Source: an uncultured Rubrobacteraceae bacterium (GTDB lineage: Bacteria; Actinomycetota; Rubrobacteria; Rubrobacterales; Rubrobacteraceae). From it: 61,870 nt of DNA. This document shows, piece by piece, positions 53,805-61,791 of this stretch (positions are counted from its first letter, which is position 1; every line of letters starts with the position of its first letter). Under the pieces are notes generated by a model. The model was not told the DNA's origin and did not search any database. It saw nothing but the letters and a program-made list of their open reading frames with translations. The position numbers were made by a program, and so were the translations under genes. The stretch spans positions 1-61,870 of the forward strand of contig CADCVE010000097.1 in the NCBI GenBank assembly GCA_902806065.1, in the 5' to 3' direction.

Positions 53805-55004
53805 ATGGGCGCAAAAGGAGAGAGCAAGAGTCCCCGCGAGGTCCGGCGCATTCTGGAGGAGAGGGCGCGGGCGGCGGGATTCGACCTTGTTGGGGTGTCG
53901 GGTGCCGGGCCGCTGGTGGAGGGTGGCGAGCGTTTGAAGGAGTGGCAGGAGGCCGGAATGGCGGCTGACATGGGCTACATGAAGCGGCCAGTGGAGTTGC
54001 TGTCGGACCCGCGCCGTTTGCAGAAGAGCGCGCGTAGTGTGGTCTCTTTAGGCGTTTCGTACTATCCGGGGGAGCATCCGGAGAACGTGGAGGGTGGTGG
54101 AAGGGTCGCCCGGTATGCGTGGGGGAAGGATTACCACGTCGTCATAAAAGAGCGGTTGCGTTCTTTGCGGGTAGAGTTGGAGGAGGCTCTTGAGTGTAGG
54201 ATAAAGGCGCGTGCGTTTACGGACGCGGTGCCTCTTCTGGAGCGTTCGGCGGCGCAGCACGCGGGGCTGGGCTTCTTCGGGCGCAACTCTTGCCTCATCA
54301 ACGGGAACATCGGCTCGTACTTCTTTATAGCCGACCTTGTCGTGGACCAGGAGATAGAGCCGGACGAGTGGGGGACAGGCACCTGCGGCAAATGTACCCG
54401 CTGCATGGCAGCCTGCCCCACCGGCGCGATAAAGTCCCCGGGCGTAGTAGACGCGAGGCTATGCATCTCATACCTGACTATAGAGAACAAGGGAGAGATA
54501 CCTCGCGAACTGCGCCACGCCATAAAGGATTGGGCTTTCGGCTGCGACATCTGCCAGGAGGTCTGCCCTTACAACAAGCGCAAGGCAACGCGTAGCCGCT
54601 GGCCAGACTTTTCGGCGGGCTCCGGGGCCGGACCGTACCTGAAGATAACCGAGGTGCTCGGCATCCGGAGCGAGGAGGAGTTCGAGGAGCGCTTCGGCGG
54701 CACACCTCTCACCCGTCCCGGGCGGGCTGGGCTCCTTCGCAACTGTTGCGTGGCCGCGGGAAACCTCGGACTCGAAGAGGCCGTACCGGCGCTAGTGCGT
54801 TGCCTGCGGGAGGACGAAGCACCGCTCGTACGGGGACACGCCGCTTGGGCGCTAGCGAAGATTGGGGGCGAGGAGGCAGGGGCGGCGCTCCGGGAGGTGC
54901 TGGAGGAGGAGACCGATGAGTGGTGCGGAAAGGAGATAGAGTTTGCATTGTCTATGCTCTTCGAGGTAGCTGAGGGTGACTCCGGCGGCTCTTCCATAGG
55001 TTAG
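53805..55004 (+). CDS. queG: Epoxyqueuosine reductase QueG
   Basis: 399 aa from ATG 53805. Cobalamin-dependent reductase making queuosine in tRNA. Seen: N-terminal KSPREVRRILEERARAAGFDLVGVSGAGPL, GKDYHVV and RAFTDAVPLLERSAAQHAGLGFFGRN, two ferredoxin clusters (CGKCTRCMAACPTGAI and CDICQEVCPYN), and a C-terminal HEAT-like helical repeat. It needs Fe-S clusters made by the suf genes. TAGAAT at 53789-53794 may be its -10. Confidence 0.97.
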   Translation: MGAKGESKSPREVRRILEERARAAGFDLVGVSGAGPLVEGGERLKEWQEAGMAADMGYMKRPVELLSDPRRLQKSARSVVSLGVSYYPGEHPENVEGGGRVARYAWGKDYHVVIKERLRSLRVELEEALECRIKARAFTDAVPLLERSAAQHAGLGFFGRNSCLINGNIGSYFFIADLVVDQEIEPDEWGTGTCGKCTRCMAACPTGAIKSPGVVDARLCISYLTIENKGEIPRELRHAIKDWAFGCDICQEVCPYNKRKATRSRWPDFSAGSGAGPYLKITEVLGIRSEEEFEERFGGTPLTRPGRAGLLRNCCVAAGNLGLEEAVPALVRCLREDEAPLVRGHAAWALAKIGGEEAGAALREVLEEETDEWCGKEIEFALSMLFEVAEGDSGGSSIG

Positions 55005-55016
55005 AATAAAGGACCT

Positions 55017-55865
55017 ATGGCAGAGCAGATCAACTACTACAAGGTACTTGGGGTGCCGCGGAACGCCTCCCGATCCGAGATCAAGAACGCTTACCGCACG
55101 CTTGCGAAGGAGAGGCACCCGGACCACGCGGGAGGAAGCGAGACTGACTTCTCCCGCCTCCAGGAGGCGCACGCCGTGCTCTCGGACGCGAACCGCCGCC
55201 AACAGCACGATCAGGATCTGGACCTCGCCCACGCCGCCGACCAGCTCGCGGGCCTGAACTTCGACTCTCTCGATGACGAACTCTCTGAGAAGCGCCGCGA
55301 GCGCGAATCTCGTGGTAGCGGCGAAGGCAGCAGCGGTCCGTCGCTAGGGGAGCGTCTGCGCGGCAGGTTCCGTGGTAGGGGAGACGATGCCGGAGGCTCC
55401 GACGACCGCGACGAGAGACGGGGCCGTGGCTCTGGCCGGAGCCGGGCGCCGCAACGCCGGGCACGGTGGTATGAGCCGCACGAGTTGGATCCCGACCCTG
55501 TCACCTGGAAGACGGGCGCTTTTAGCTTCTTCGGTGCATTCTTCGCGTTCATCGTGGTCGGCCAGCTCGGGTTGTGGGCCACGGCGCCGGCACAGGCAGA
55601 CCTCGGTGTTATGGTCTGGACCACGGCACTCGCGCCGTTCCTATTCGTCGTTTACACTCTGACTGGACTACTGGCTGCATACTTCGCCTATAGAGCGGCC
55701 GGGTGGGGAGGCATGGCCCTCGTCTTCATCGCCGCGCTCATCGTTGGAGGCTCGGGTGGGCCAGACGGAATGACACAGTTCGCCACCGCCGGGATATTTT
55801 TCTTACTAGCCGTGATCTACGTGGGTGCCCGCCGCGACCGTACCACCCGCCGCGACCGCCGCTGA
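55017..55865 (+). CDS. J-domain protein with C-terminal membrane region
   Basis: 282 aa. J domain at residues about 5-65 (NYYKVLGVPRNASRSEIKNAYRTLAKERHPD, with HPD intact) that should stimulate DnaK. A Ser/Gly/Arg-rich disordered linker follows (about 85-150), then four hydrophobic segments at about 165-275. It lacks the Cys-rich zinc domain of DnaJ, so it is a type III, membrane-anchored co-chaperone. Confidence 0.9.
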   Translation: MAEQINYYKVLGVPRNASRSEIKNAYRTLAKERHPDHAGGSETDFSRLQEAHAVLSDANRRQQHDQDLDLAHAADQLAGLNFDSLDDELSEKRRERESRGSGEGSSGPSLGERLRGRFRGRGDDAGGSDDRDERRGRGSGRSRAPQRRARWYEPHELDPDPVTWKTGAFSFFGAFFAFIVVGQLGLWATAPAQADLGVMVWTTALAPFLFVVYTLTGLLAAYFAYRAAGWGGMALVFIAALIVGGSGGPDGMTQFATAGIFFLLAVIYVGARRDRTTRRDRR

Positions 55866-55895
55866 CCGGTATCCGTCCCGAAGCAGGAGAGGTCG

Positions 55896-56405
55896 TTGCT
55901 CCTCACGCGCTGGATCATCGTCCTTTGCGCCCTGATGCTATCTGTACTGCTAGCTGCGTGCGGCCAGCCTGATGACCGATCCAGCGCATCATCCTCGACA
56001 ATGAATACCGAACCATCTCTCAAGAAAGAGACGACCTACACAGAGAAGACGCCTGGCAACGTAGCGTCAGAACTTGATGGCACCAAGTGGACGTTAGTGT
56101 TTCTATACGGTCAGAGCCCCCTCAACGGCACCAATATTACTCTAGATATAGCCGGCGACGGGATCGAGGGGTCCACGGGCTGCAACCGCTACGTCAGTAA
56201 CAGTGTGACTATGAGCAGGGGCGAGCTGAAGATCAGTAGAAATCTGAGTACCAAAGTAGGCTGCCAGGCAGGCACCATGCAGCAGGAAAGCACCTATCTC
56301 CGCGCTTTAGCCGATGCCACTTCTTATGAGCTTCAGGATGACCGGCTGGAGATTCAGAACGCTGCGGGCGAGATCACGCTGGTCTTCGTCGCGCAGGTAC
56401 AGTAA
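55896..56405 (+). CDS. META-domain lipoprotein (HslJ-like)
   Basis: 169 aa from TTG 55896. Lipoprotein signal peptide with lipobox LLAAC near residue 22, then a META fold: LDGTKWTLVFLYGQSPLNG, GSTGCNRYVSNSVTMSRGELKIS and ATSYELQDDRLEI. In E. coli HslJ this domain accompanies novobiocin/heat response; here the role is unknown. Exported and membrane-anchored. Confidence 0.9.
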   Translation: MLLTRWIIVLCALMLSVLLAACGQPDDRSSASSSTMNTEPSLKKETTYTEKTPGNVASELDGTKWTLVFLYGQSPLNGTNITLDIAGDGIEGSTGCNRYVSNSVTMSRGELKISRNLSTKVGCQAGTMQQESTYLRALADATSYELQDDRLEIQNAAGEITLVFVAQVQ

Positions 56406-56470
56406 CACCTCTCTCGGGTAATCTTTTGCGGTAAAACCCGTCCGCCGACGAGCATTTTTGAAAGGAGTAC

Positions 56471-58162
56471 ATGGGCTCTTCAGCCGAGATACAAGACTTT
56501 ATAACCTCTTTCGAGGAGCGCCTGGCGCCGGTCGAGAAGGCGTCGAGCGAGGCGTGGTGGAGACTTGCTACCACCGGTACCGAAGAGGCTCAGAAGGAAC
56601 TCGTACGAACCGGGATGGAGTACAACGGGCTCTTCGCGGACGAGGGCGAGTACGAGTTGGTGAAGGGCTGGTACGAGGAGCGTCGGGACCTAGAAAGCCC
56701 CTTGCTCCGACGGCAGGTCGAGGTTCTGTACAAGACCTTCGCCGGCCGGCAGGGCGACGAGGAGACTCTGAAGCGCATCGAGGAGCTAGAGGCAGAGGCG
56801 AACTCTATCTACAGCAATCATCGAGGCGTGGTCGCGGGCAGAGAGACCGGCGAGAACGAGTTACGCGAGGTCCTGCGTGCCTCTGACGATGCGGACCTGC
56901 GGCGTGAGGCCTGGGAGGCCTCGAAGAGCGTTGGGCGCAAGGTCGAGGGCATCGTGCGCGAGCTGGCCCGCCTGCGCAACCGCCTCGCGCGAAACATGGG
57001 TTATGAGGACCATTACGCTCGCTCACTCGACCTCCAGGAGATAGAGAGCGCCGATCTCGACCGCATCATGGCCGGTCTCGGAGAGGCAACTGACGAGCCC
57101 TTCCGCAAGCTAAAGGCTGGACTCGACGCAGACCTTGAGACGAAGTTCGGGGTCGCCCAATTGATGCCGTGGCACCTTTCGGACCCGTTCTTTCAGTCCT
57201 GCAAACATGACGCAGCCGCGCTTCCGCTCCCGGACACTCAAAAGGGTCCGGGAGGCACGCCTGAAGCGAGTGTCAGCGGACGAGTAGTGGACGGGGACGC
57301 GGCGACCGGGTTGGACCTCGACCGCTTCTTTGCGGATAAGGACCTCGAAGCCCTGACCCGCAAGACCTACGATAACCTGGGGCTGGAGGTGCGGGATGTT
57401 ATCGCGCGAAGTGACTTGTACGAGCGAGCCGGCAAGGACCAGCATGCGTTCTGCCTGCGGGTGGGGCGTTCGTACCCGTATGACGTGCGGGTACTAGCGA
57501 ACGTCCGGCACGATTCCTATTGGATGGATACCTTGTTGCACGAGTTCGGGCATGCGGTCTACGACAAGAACATCAACCCTTCGCTACCCTACCTCTTGCG
57601 GACTATCGCGCATATCAACTCTACCGAGGCTATCGCGCTAATGATGGGCGGGCTAGCGGACGATCCAGGTTGGCTCTCCTCCGTGGCCGGGGTTTCCGAG
57701 GGGGATCTGGAGGGGGTACTTGAACGTGTTTTGTGGAGCAGCCGGGCAGATCGGCTGGCCTATGTCCGCTGGGCTTTGGTGATGTACCACTTCGAGAAGT
57801 CTCTCTACGAAGACCCCGACCGTGAGGATCTGAACTCGTTGTGGTGGGACCTCGTCGAGCGGATACAGTTTGTGAAGAGGCCACCGGATCGCGACGAGCC
57901 GGATTGGGCCGCCAAGCTGCACGTCGCCCTCGCACCTGTCTACTACCACAACTACGTCCTGGGCCACCTCACCGCCGTTCAACTCCGACGTCATCTTGAA
58001 GAGGATGTTGTCGGGGGACCGTTCTATGAAAGCGAGATCGCGGGCCGTTACCTACAGGAGGCCGTCTTTGGCCCCGGCGCTCGCGACGACTGGCGCACCA
58101 CCGTCCTGCGCGCCACCGGAGAGGAGCTTAACCCCGCGTACTTCGTGGAGACGTTACACTAG
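56471..58162 (+). CDS. Zinc metallopeptidase, M2/M3 (ACE/oligopeptidase) type
   Basis: 563 aa. Gluzincin motif HEFGHAVYDKN with a downstream Glu ligand (NSTEAIALMMGG), and an alpha-helical fold with RNRLARNMGYEDHYARSLDLQ. No signal peptide, so cytoplasmic. Fits the M2-like family of bacterial ACE-type peptidases; M3 oligopeptidases share the motif. AAAGGAGT ribosome site. Confidence 0.92.
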   Translation: MGSSAEIQDFITSFEERLAPVEKASSEAWWRLATTGTEEAQKELVRTGMEYNGLFADEGEYELVKGWYEERRDLESPLLRRQVEVLYKTFAGRQGDEETLKRIEELEAEANSIYSNHRGVVAGRETGENELREVLRASDDADLRREAWEASKSVGRKVEGIVRELARLRNRLARNMGYEDHYARSLDLQEIESADLDRIMAGLGEATDEPFRKLKAGLDADLETKFGVAQLMPWHLSDPFFQSCKHDAAALPLPDTQKGPGGTPEASVSGRVVDGDAATGLDLDRFFADKDLEALTRKTYDNLGLEVRDVIARSDLYERAGKDQHAFCLRVGRSYPYDVRVLANVRHDSYWMDTLLHEFGHAVYDKNINPSLPYLLRTIAHINSTEAIALMMGGLADDPGWLSSVAGVSEGDLEGVLERVLWSSRADRLAYVRWALVMYHFEKSLYEDPDREDLNSLWWDLVERIQFVKRPPDRDEPDWAAKLHVALAPVYYHNYVLGHLTAVQLRRHLEEDVVGGPFYESEIAGRYLQEAVFGPGARDDWRTTVLRATGEELNPAYFVETLH

Positions 58163-58289
58163 AGTCGGTCGTTCAGCCAACGCTAACGCGGTTGAGTTAC
58201 CAGTGGACCTGCTCGATTTTATCTGTGTACCGTAGACGAACTATGGGAGTAGCCGGTTGGAGCCTCCGTGCGTAGACGCGGGCGTAGAG

Positions 58290-58361
58290 TGCATGGTCCT
58301 CGACCCTTCGCGCGAAGCGGTAGCCAGGGGGCCGGATGGGCTCGTGGTCCTGGACCATGCA
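58290..58361 (+). promoter_or_regulatory. Structured 5' leader upstream of the glycosyltransferase
   Basis: Perfect 10-bp inverted repeat TGCATGGTCC (58290-58299) / GGACCATGCA (58352-58361) closes a 52-nt loop that itself contains the palindrome CTTCGCGCGAAG (58306-58317) and GC-rich arms. It ends 20 nt before the GTG start; may be a riboswitch-like or protein-bound leader, or a double-hairpin terminator of the preceding gene. Confidence 0.45.
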
Positions 58362-58381
58362 AGAGAAAGGAGTGGAGTAAA

Positions 58382-59092
58382 GTGAGCAAGCTAAGCGTTG
58401 TCGTTCCCTCCCTGAATGAGGAGCGCTATGTTGGATCTTTGCTCTCGGACTTGGGAGCCCAGACCAGGATACCGGATGAGGTGATTGTCGTGGACGCAGG
58501 CTCCACGGACGACACTGTCTCCATAGCGCGGCGGTTCCCCTTCGTGACGCTCCTGGAAGCCACACCCCCCGTCGCCAACGGTAGGAACGTGGGCGGTCGG
58601 AGCGCGGATGGAGACCTCATCATCTTTCTCGACGCCGATGTCCGGCTGCCGGAGGCCTTTCTCGAGCGGTTTGTCGCGGAGATCGAGCGCCGCCGGCTCG
58701 ACGTGGCTTGCCCGCTATACCGTCCGCATGGCTCGACGCTGGCAGTGGAAGCGTTTCACACGTTCTTCAACCTCACGACGAGAGTGCTCCAGAGCACGTT
58801 ACCGTCCGGCGCGGGGATCTGCGTGGCGGTTAGAGGCGACGTTTTCCGCGGTAGCACCGGCTTCGATCCATCCCTCAAATTCGACGACATAGAGTTGATC
58901 CGGCGTCTCTCCAAAGGGCGGCGCTTCGGCATAGTGGAGGAGAAGGTGCTGGTCTCTGACAGGCGCTATAGAGAGAATGGCTTCACGCGCACTGTGGCTC
59001 AGTATTCCCTGATGGCACTCTTCTTCGCCCTCGGCAAGTACGCCTGGGCCAACCACATAGATTACGAGGTCGGCGTCCACGAAAACCGGTGA
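58382..59092 (+). CDS. Family 2 glycosyltransferase
   Basis: 236 aa from GTG 58382 with GGAGTGGAG upstream. GT-A fold: VVPSLNEERYVGSLLSDL, VDAGSTDDTVSIARRF and DADVRLPEAFLERF (DxD-type metal site), then FDDIELIRRLSKGRRFGIVE and a C-terminal hydrophobic helix. Likely transfers sugar to a lipid or polysaccharide acceptor; acceptor unknown. Confidence 0.92.
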   Translation: MSKLSVVVPSLNEERYVGSLLSDLGAQTRIPDEVIVVDAGSTDDTVSIARRFPFVTLLEATPPVANGRNVGGRSADGDLIIFLDADVRLPEAFLERFVAEIERRRLDVACPLYRPHGSTLAVEAFHTFFNLTTRVLQSTLPSGAGICVAVRGDVFRGSTGFDPSLKFDDIELIRRLSKGRRFGIVEEKVLVSDRRYRENGFTRTVAQYSLMALFFALGKYAWANHIDYEVGVHENR

Positions 59093-59330
59093 GGAGCAAG
59101 GACGGGATTTGTGTCTGCATGCAAGAAGCGGGGTGAAGTAGATTTTTCGTCCGCCTCCGAAGACAGGCGCTACAGCAGTTTTCGTCACTACCTGTAAGCT
59201 TCATACCAACCAAATCACCGGTGCAACCTCCAGCCAAATGCTCTGAGCAGCCCGGCTCGAACGCCCCCGGTTCAGAATCGGGGTGTTCGGGTTCACCAGC
59301 TACACTTGAAAGACGCTGTTCGTTAGCTAG

Positions 59331-59354
59331 CATCTAGATGTGTTTTGCATCTAG
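59331..59354 (+). promoter_or_regulatory. Inverted repeat before the universal stress gene
   Basis: CTAGATG (59334-59340) and CATCTAG (59348-59354) around TGTTTTG, just before the GAGGAGG ribosome site; the left arm is part of CATCTAGATG. It could be an operator or a hairpin that controls translation. A weak GC hairpin lies earlier at about 59259-59286. The rest of 59093-59330 shows no gene. Confidence 0.5.
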
Positions 59355-59366
59355 TGAGGAGGCAGC

Positions 59367-59843
59367 GTGTTTCCGACGAGGGTCTTACTGGCGACGGACG
59401 GCTCCAAAGAGGCGGTTTTGGCGGAGGAGGCGGCGGTCGAGTTAGCGAACGGTACTGACTCGGAGTTGCACGTCGTGTACGTCGTGTCCAGGGTACCGGA
59501 GGTTCCTTATCCTACTTCCTCGGCCAGGGAGCGGAGTGAGGCGTTTTTAGAGAGGAGAAGGTTAGTTGGGCTCAAGCTTTTGGATAAACGGGTGGGGCGG
59601 ATAGAGGAGATCGGGGGCAGCGTCACAGCATCCTATTACAGGGAGGGCAACCCGGAGAGGGTGGTGATCCGGCTCGGCGAAGAGATCGAGGCCGGTTTGA
59701 TCATGACGGGAGGCCAGAGGCGCCCATGGTTCGAGCGCATCTTTTTGGGCGCAGGATTCTCCGAGTTCGTCTCCAAAAAGGCGGATCGTCCGGTCCTCGT
59801 GGTAAGCTGGCAGGGGCTGCGCGGCGTGACCGTACCAGGATAG
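59367..59843 (+). CDS. Universal stress protein (UspA family)
   Basis: 158 aa from GTG 59367 with GAGGAGG upstream. USP fold: RVLLATDGSKEAVLAEEAAVELA, ELHVVYVV, and the ATP-binding loop GGQRRPWFERIFLGAGFSEFVSKKADRPVLVV (a GxRR version of the G-2x-G-9x-GS/T-N site, with the final Ser/Thr partly changed). Stress resilience or regulation; details unknown. Confidence 0.92.
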   Translation: MFPTRVLLATDGSKEAVLAEEAAVELANGTDSELHVVYVVSRVPEVPYPTSSARERSEAFLERRRLVGLKLLDKRVGRIEEIGGSVTASYYREGNPERVVIRLGEEIEAGLIMTGGQRRPWFERIFLGAGFSEFVSKKADRPVLVVSWQGLRGVTVPG

Positions 59844-59851
59844 CCCTGCTC

Positions 59852-60688
59852 TCAAGAGATAGCATCGTCCATCGCCTCCACGTTGGGTTCTCGCCCGGTC
59901 CAGAGCCTCTGCGCGTACACACCCTGATATAAAAGCATTCGCTTGCCGGTGACGGTTACGGCGCCTCGTTCGCGAGCCCGTTGGACCAGCGCAGTCTCTC
60001 TGTAGGGGCTATAGACCGCGTCGCAGATAGCCTCTCGCCCGTCCAGGTACTCCACGGGCACCGGTAGAGGGTCCTCTTCTTTCATACCTAAAGGTGTGAC
60101 GTTTACTATGATCTCCGTCTCCGAAGCAGCCTCATCCAGAGCTTCGAAGGGGTATGCTTTGCCCTCGATCTCCTTGCCCGTCTTGCGCAGTTTGCTCAAC
60201 AACTCCCTGGCATGCTCGGTGCTCCTGTTGACGATACGCAACTCCTTAGCCCCCTCGTCAACCAACGCAAGGGCAACGGCAGCCGCGGCGCCCCCCGCGC
60301 CCAGGAGCAGGACCCTCCGGTCTGAGAAGTCCACTCCGGACTCTCTACAAGCCTCCGTAAGTCCGCTTCCGTCGGTGTTGTACCCACGAGATCTCTTGTC
60401 CTCTATCACTACAGTGTTTACGGCTTCGGAGACCGCGGCCACTTCGTCGATACTATCCAGGAGCGGTAGTATCGCCTGCTTGTGCGGCATAGTGAGGTTG
60501 AAGCCCCGGAACCCCAGAGCGGAAGCGCCAGTGACCGCCGCAGGCAGGTCTTCCGGCCTGACGTCCATGGCGACGTAGACGTAATCTATGCCCTCGGCCG
60601 AGAACGAGGCGTTGTGCATCCTGGGACTCAAGCTATGCCCCACAGGATGCCCCATCAAGCCCAACAAACGTGTGTTTCCATCGATCAT
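59852..60688 (-). CDS. aroE: Shikimate dehydrogenase
   Basis: 278 aa. NADPH-dependent reduction of dehydroshikimate in aromatic amino-acid synthesis. Seen: substrate loop GHPVGHSLSPRMHNASF, catalytic Lys in LTMPHKQAILPLLD, NTDGSGL (Asp), nucleotide loop LLLGAGGAAAAVALAL, NRSTEHA basic phosphate-binding region and GKRMLLYQGVYAQRLWTG. Its ATG overlaps the stop of a 49-codon ORF upstream. Confidence 0.97.
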   Translation of the reverse strand: MIDGNTRLLGLMGHPVGHSLSPRMHNASFSAEGIDYVYVAMDVRPEDLPAAVTGASALGFRGFNLTMPHKQAILPLLDSIDEVAAVSEAVNTVVIEDKRSRGYNTDGSGLTEACRESGVDFSDRRVLLLGAGGAAAAVALALVDEGAKELRIVNRSTEHARELLSKLRKTGKEIEGKAYPFEALDEAASETEIIVNVTPLGMKEEDPLPVPVEYLDGREAICDAVYSPYRETALVQRARERGAVTVTGKRMLLYQGVYAQRLWTGREPNVEAMDDAIS

Positions 60689-60834
60689 CCGTCCACACCT
60701 CCGCCAGGTTGCCTATCTTCCAGTCCGCCAACTCTCCCGAAGCCGGAGTCTACCGGATCGGAGGCGCTCACCACCGCGTACCCTTGGATAACCTCGGAGC
60801 TTGTGGCTTTGTCGAGAGGCTTCGCTAGAGTCAT
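60685..60834 (-). CDS. Short ORF (49 aa) coupled to aroE
   Basis: Starts at ATG 60834, reads MTLAKPLDKATSSEVIQGYA..., and ends at TGA 60687-60685 overlapping the aroE ATG (ATGA). An AGAGG ribosome site lies 5 nt upstream, and a perfect palindrome lies 7 nt upstream of the start. Could be a real small protein, a leader peptide or an upstream coupling ORF; no family recognised. Confidence 0.55.
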   Translation of the reverse strand: MTLAKPLDKATSSEVIQGYAVVSASDPVDSGFGRVGGLEDRQPGGGVDG

Positions 60835-60841
60835 TAGCCTC

Positions 60842-60866
60842 TGTATTCACGCCAGGCGTGAATACA
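60842..60866. promoter_or_regulatory. Perfect 25-bp palindrome, operator candidate
   Basis: TGTATTCACGCC-A-GGCGTGAATACA with 12-bp arms and a single central base. It sits 7 bp before the start of the short ORF that is coupled to aroE. This is the size and symmetry of a dimeric repressor site. Confidence 0.75.
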
Positions 60867-60955
60867 AGGGCTGGCCAACCCTCAAACTTTACGCTGCCGT
60901 AACCAGCTGTAATCAGACTTGCTAGAAGTTTTTCTGTTAGTTAAGAGCATGGTTA

Positions 60956-60983
60956 TTGCAAGATCGATTCATTTTGTTACAAT
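60956..60983 (+). promoter_or_regulatory. rex: Promoter of rex
   Basis: TTGCAA (60956-60961), 16-bp spacer, TACAAT (60978-60983), about 50 nt before the GTG of rex. Confidence 0.6.
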
Positions 60984-61032
60984 ATCGCCCATCTAGTCGG
61001 CAAGAGGACCAAGAGAAGGAGCCAGAGGAAAG

Positions 61033-61674
61033 GTGCGAGCCACGTTACAGCCGGGATTAACCAACAGGCTGACCAAGTATCTAAGGACTACCCAGCAGCT
61101 CATAGAAGAGGGTCGGGACGCTGTCTCGAGCAAGGAACTCGGGGACTTCACGGGGATCAACCCGGTGCAGGTCCGGCGGGACTTGAACGCCATAGGGTTC
61201 TCTGGCACGCGGGGGGTTGGCTACCAGGCCTACGACCTCGTGGAGGCGGTGCGGAGTATCCTGGGGCTGAAGCAGACGTACAACATCGCTCTCGTCGGTG
61301 CGGGCAACCTCGGGAGTGCCATAGCAAGCAGCACCATTTTGCCCAAGAGAGGGTTTGTGATCCACGACGCCTTCGACAATGACCCGACCAAGATCGGACG
61401 AACCGTTGGCAACATAGTCGTCAAGCACCTCGATGAGCTAGAGAAGAGTGTCGCCGAGGCCGATGAGATCATCGGTATCATCGCCACTCCCTCCTCGGCC
61501 GCTCAGGGCGTCGCCGAGTTGATGGTGAACGCCGGCATCCGCGTCATCCTCAACTACACCGACGTCCTCCTCCACGTCCCCTATGAGGTGGATGTCCACC
61601 GCATAGACCCGACCGCCCAACTTATGCACACCCTCTACTACCTCACCCAGGTCGGCGGAGAAGCAGCCTCCTAA
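61033..61674 (+). CDS. rex: Redox-sensing transcriptional repressor Rex
   Basis: 213 aa from GTG 61033 with GAGGAAAG upstream. N-terminal winged helix (LTKYLRTTQQLIEEGRDAVSSKELGDFTGINPVQVRRDL) and a Rossmann NAD(H) domain (NIALVGAGNLGSAIAS) with C-terminal domain-swapped helix. Senses NADH/NAD+ and controls respiration genes; in this window the sdh operon is a possible target, but no Rex site was identified. Confidence 0.96.
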   Translation: MRATLQPGLTNRLTKYLRTTQQLIEEGRDAVSSKELGDFTGINPVQVRRDLNAIGFSGTRGVGYQAYDLVEAVRSILGLKQTYNIALVGAGNLGSAIASSTILPKRGFVIHDAFDNDPTKIGRTVGNIVVKHLDELEKSVAEADEIIGIIATPSSAAQGVAELMVNAGIRVILNYTDVLLHVPYEVDVHRIDPTAQLMHTLYYLTQVGGEAAS

Positions 61675-61791
61675 AACCAGCGAGGCCAACCGCGCCAACG
61701 AGAGAGCCGTCGGGATAGACCGGCGGCTTCCGGTGTAGCCAAAAACGAAGGCTGCAACATTCGGGTAATTTGAGAACTACTAGAAGCCATC

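Noticed and set aside
60960-60990. Rex operator (TTGTGA-type) in its own promoter
   Set aside because: Only TTGTTACAA is visible, which is explained by the -10 box; the full palindromic Rex site is not present.
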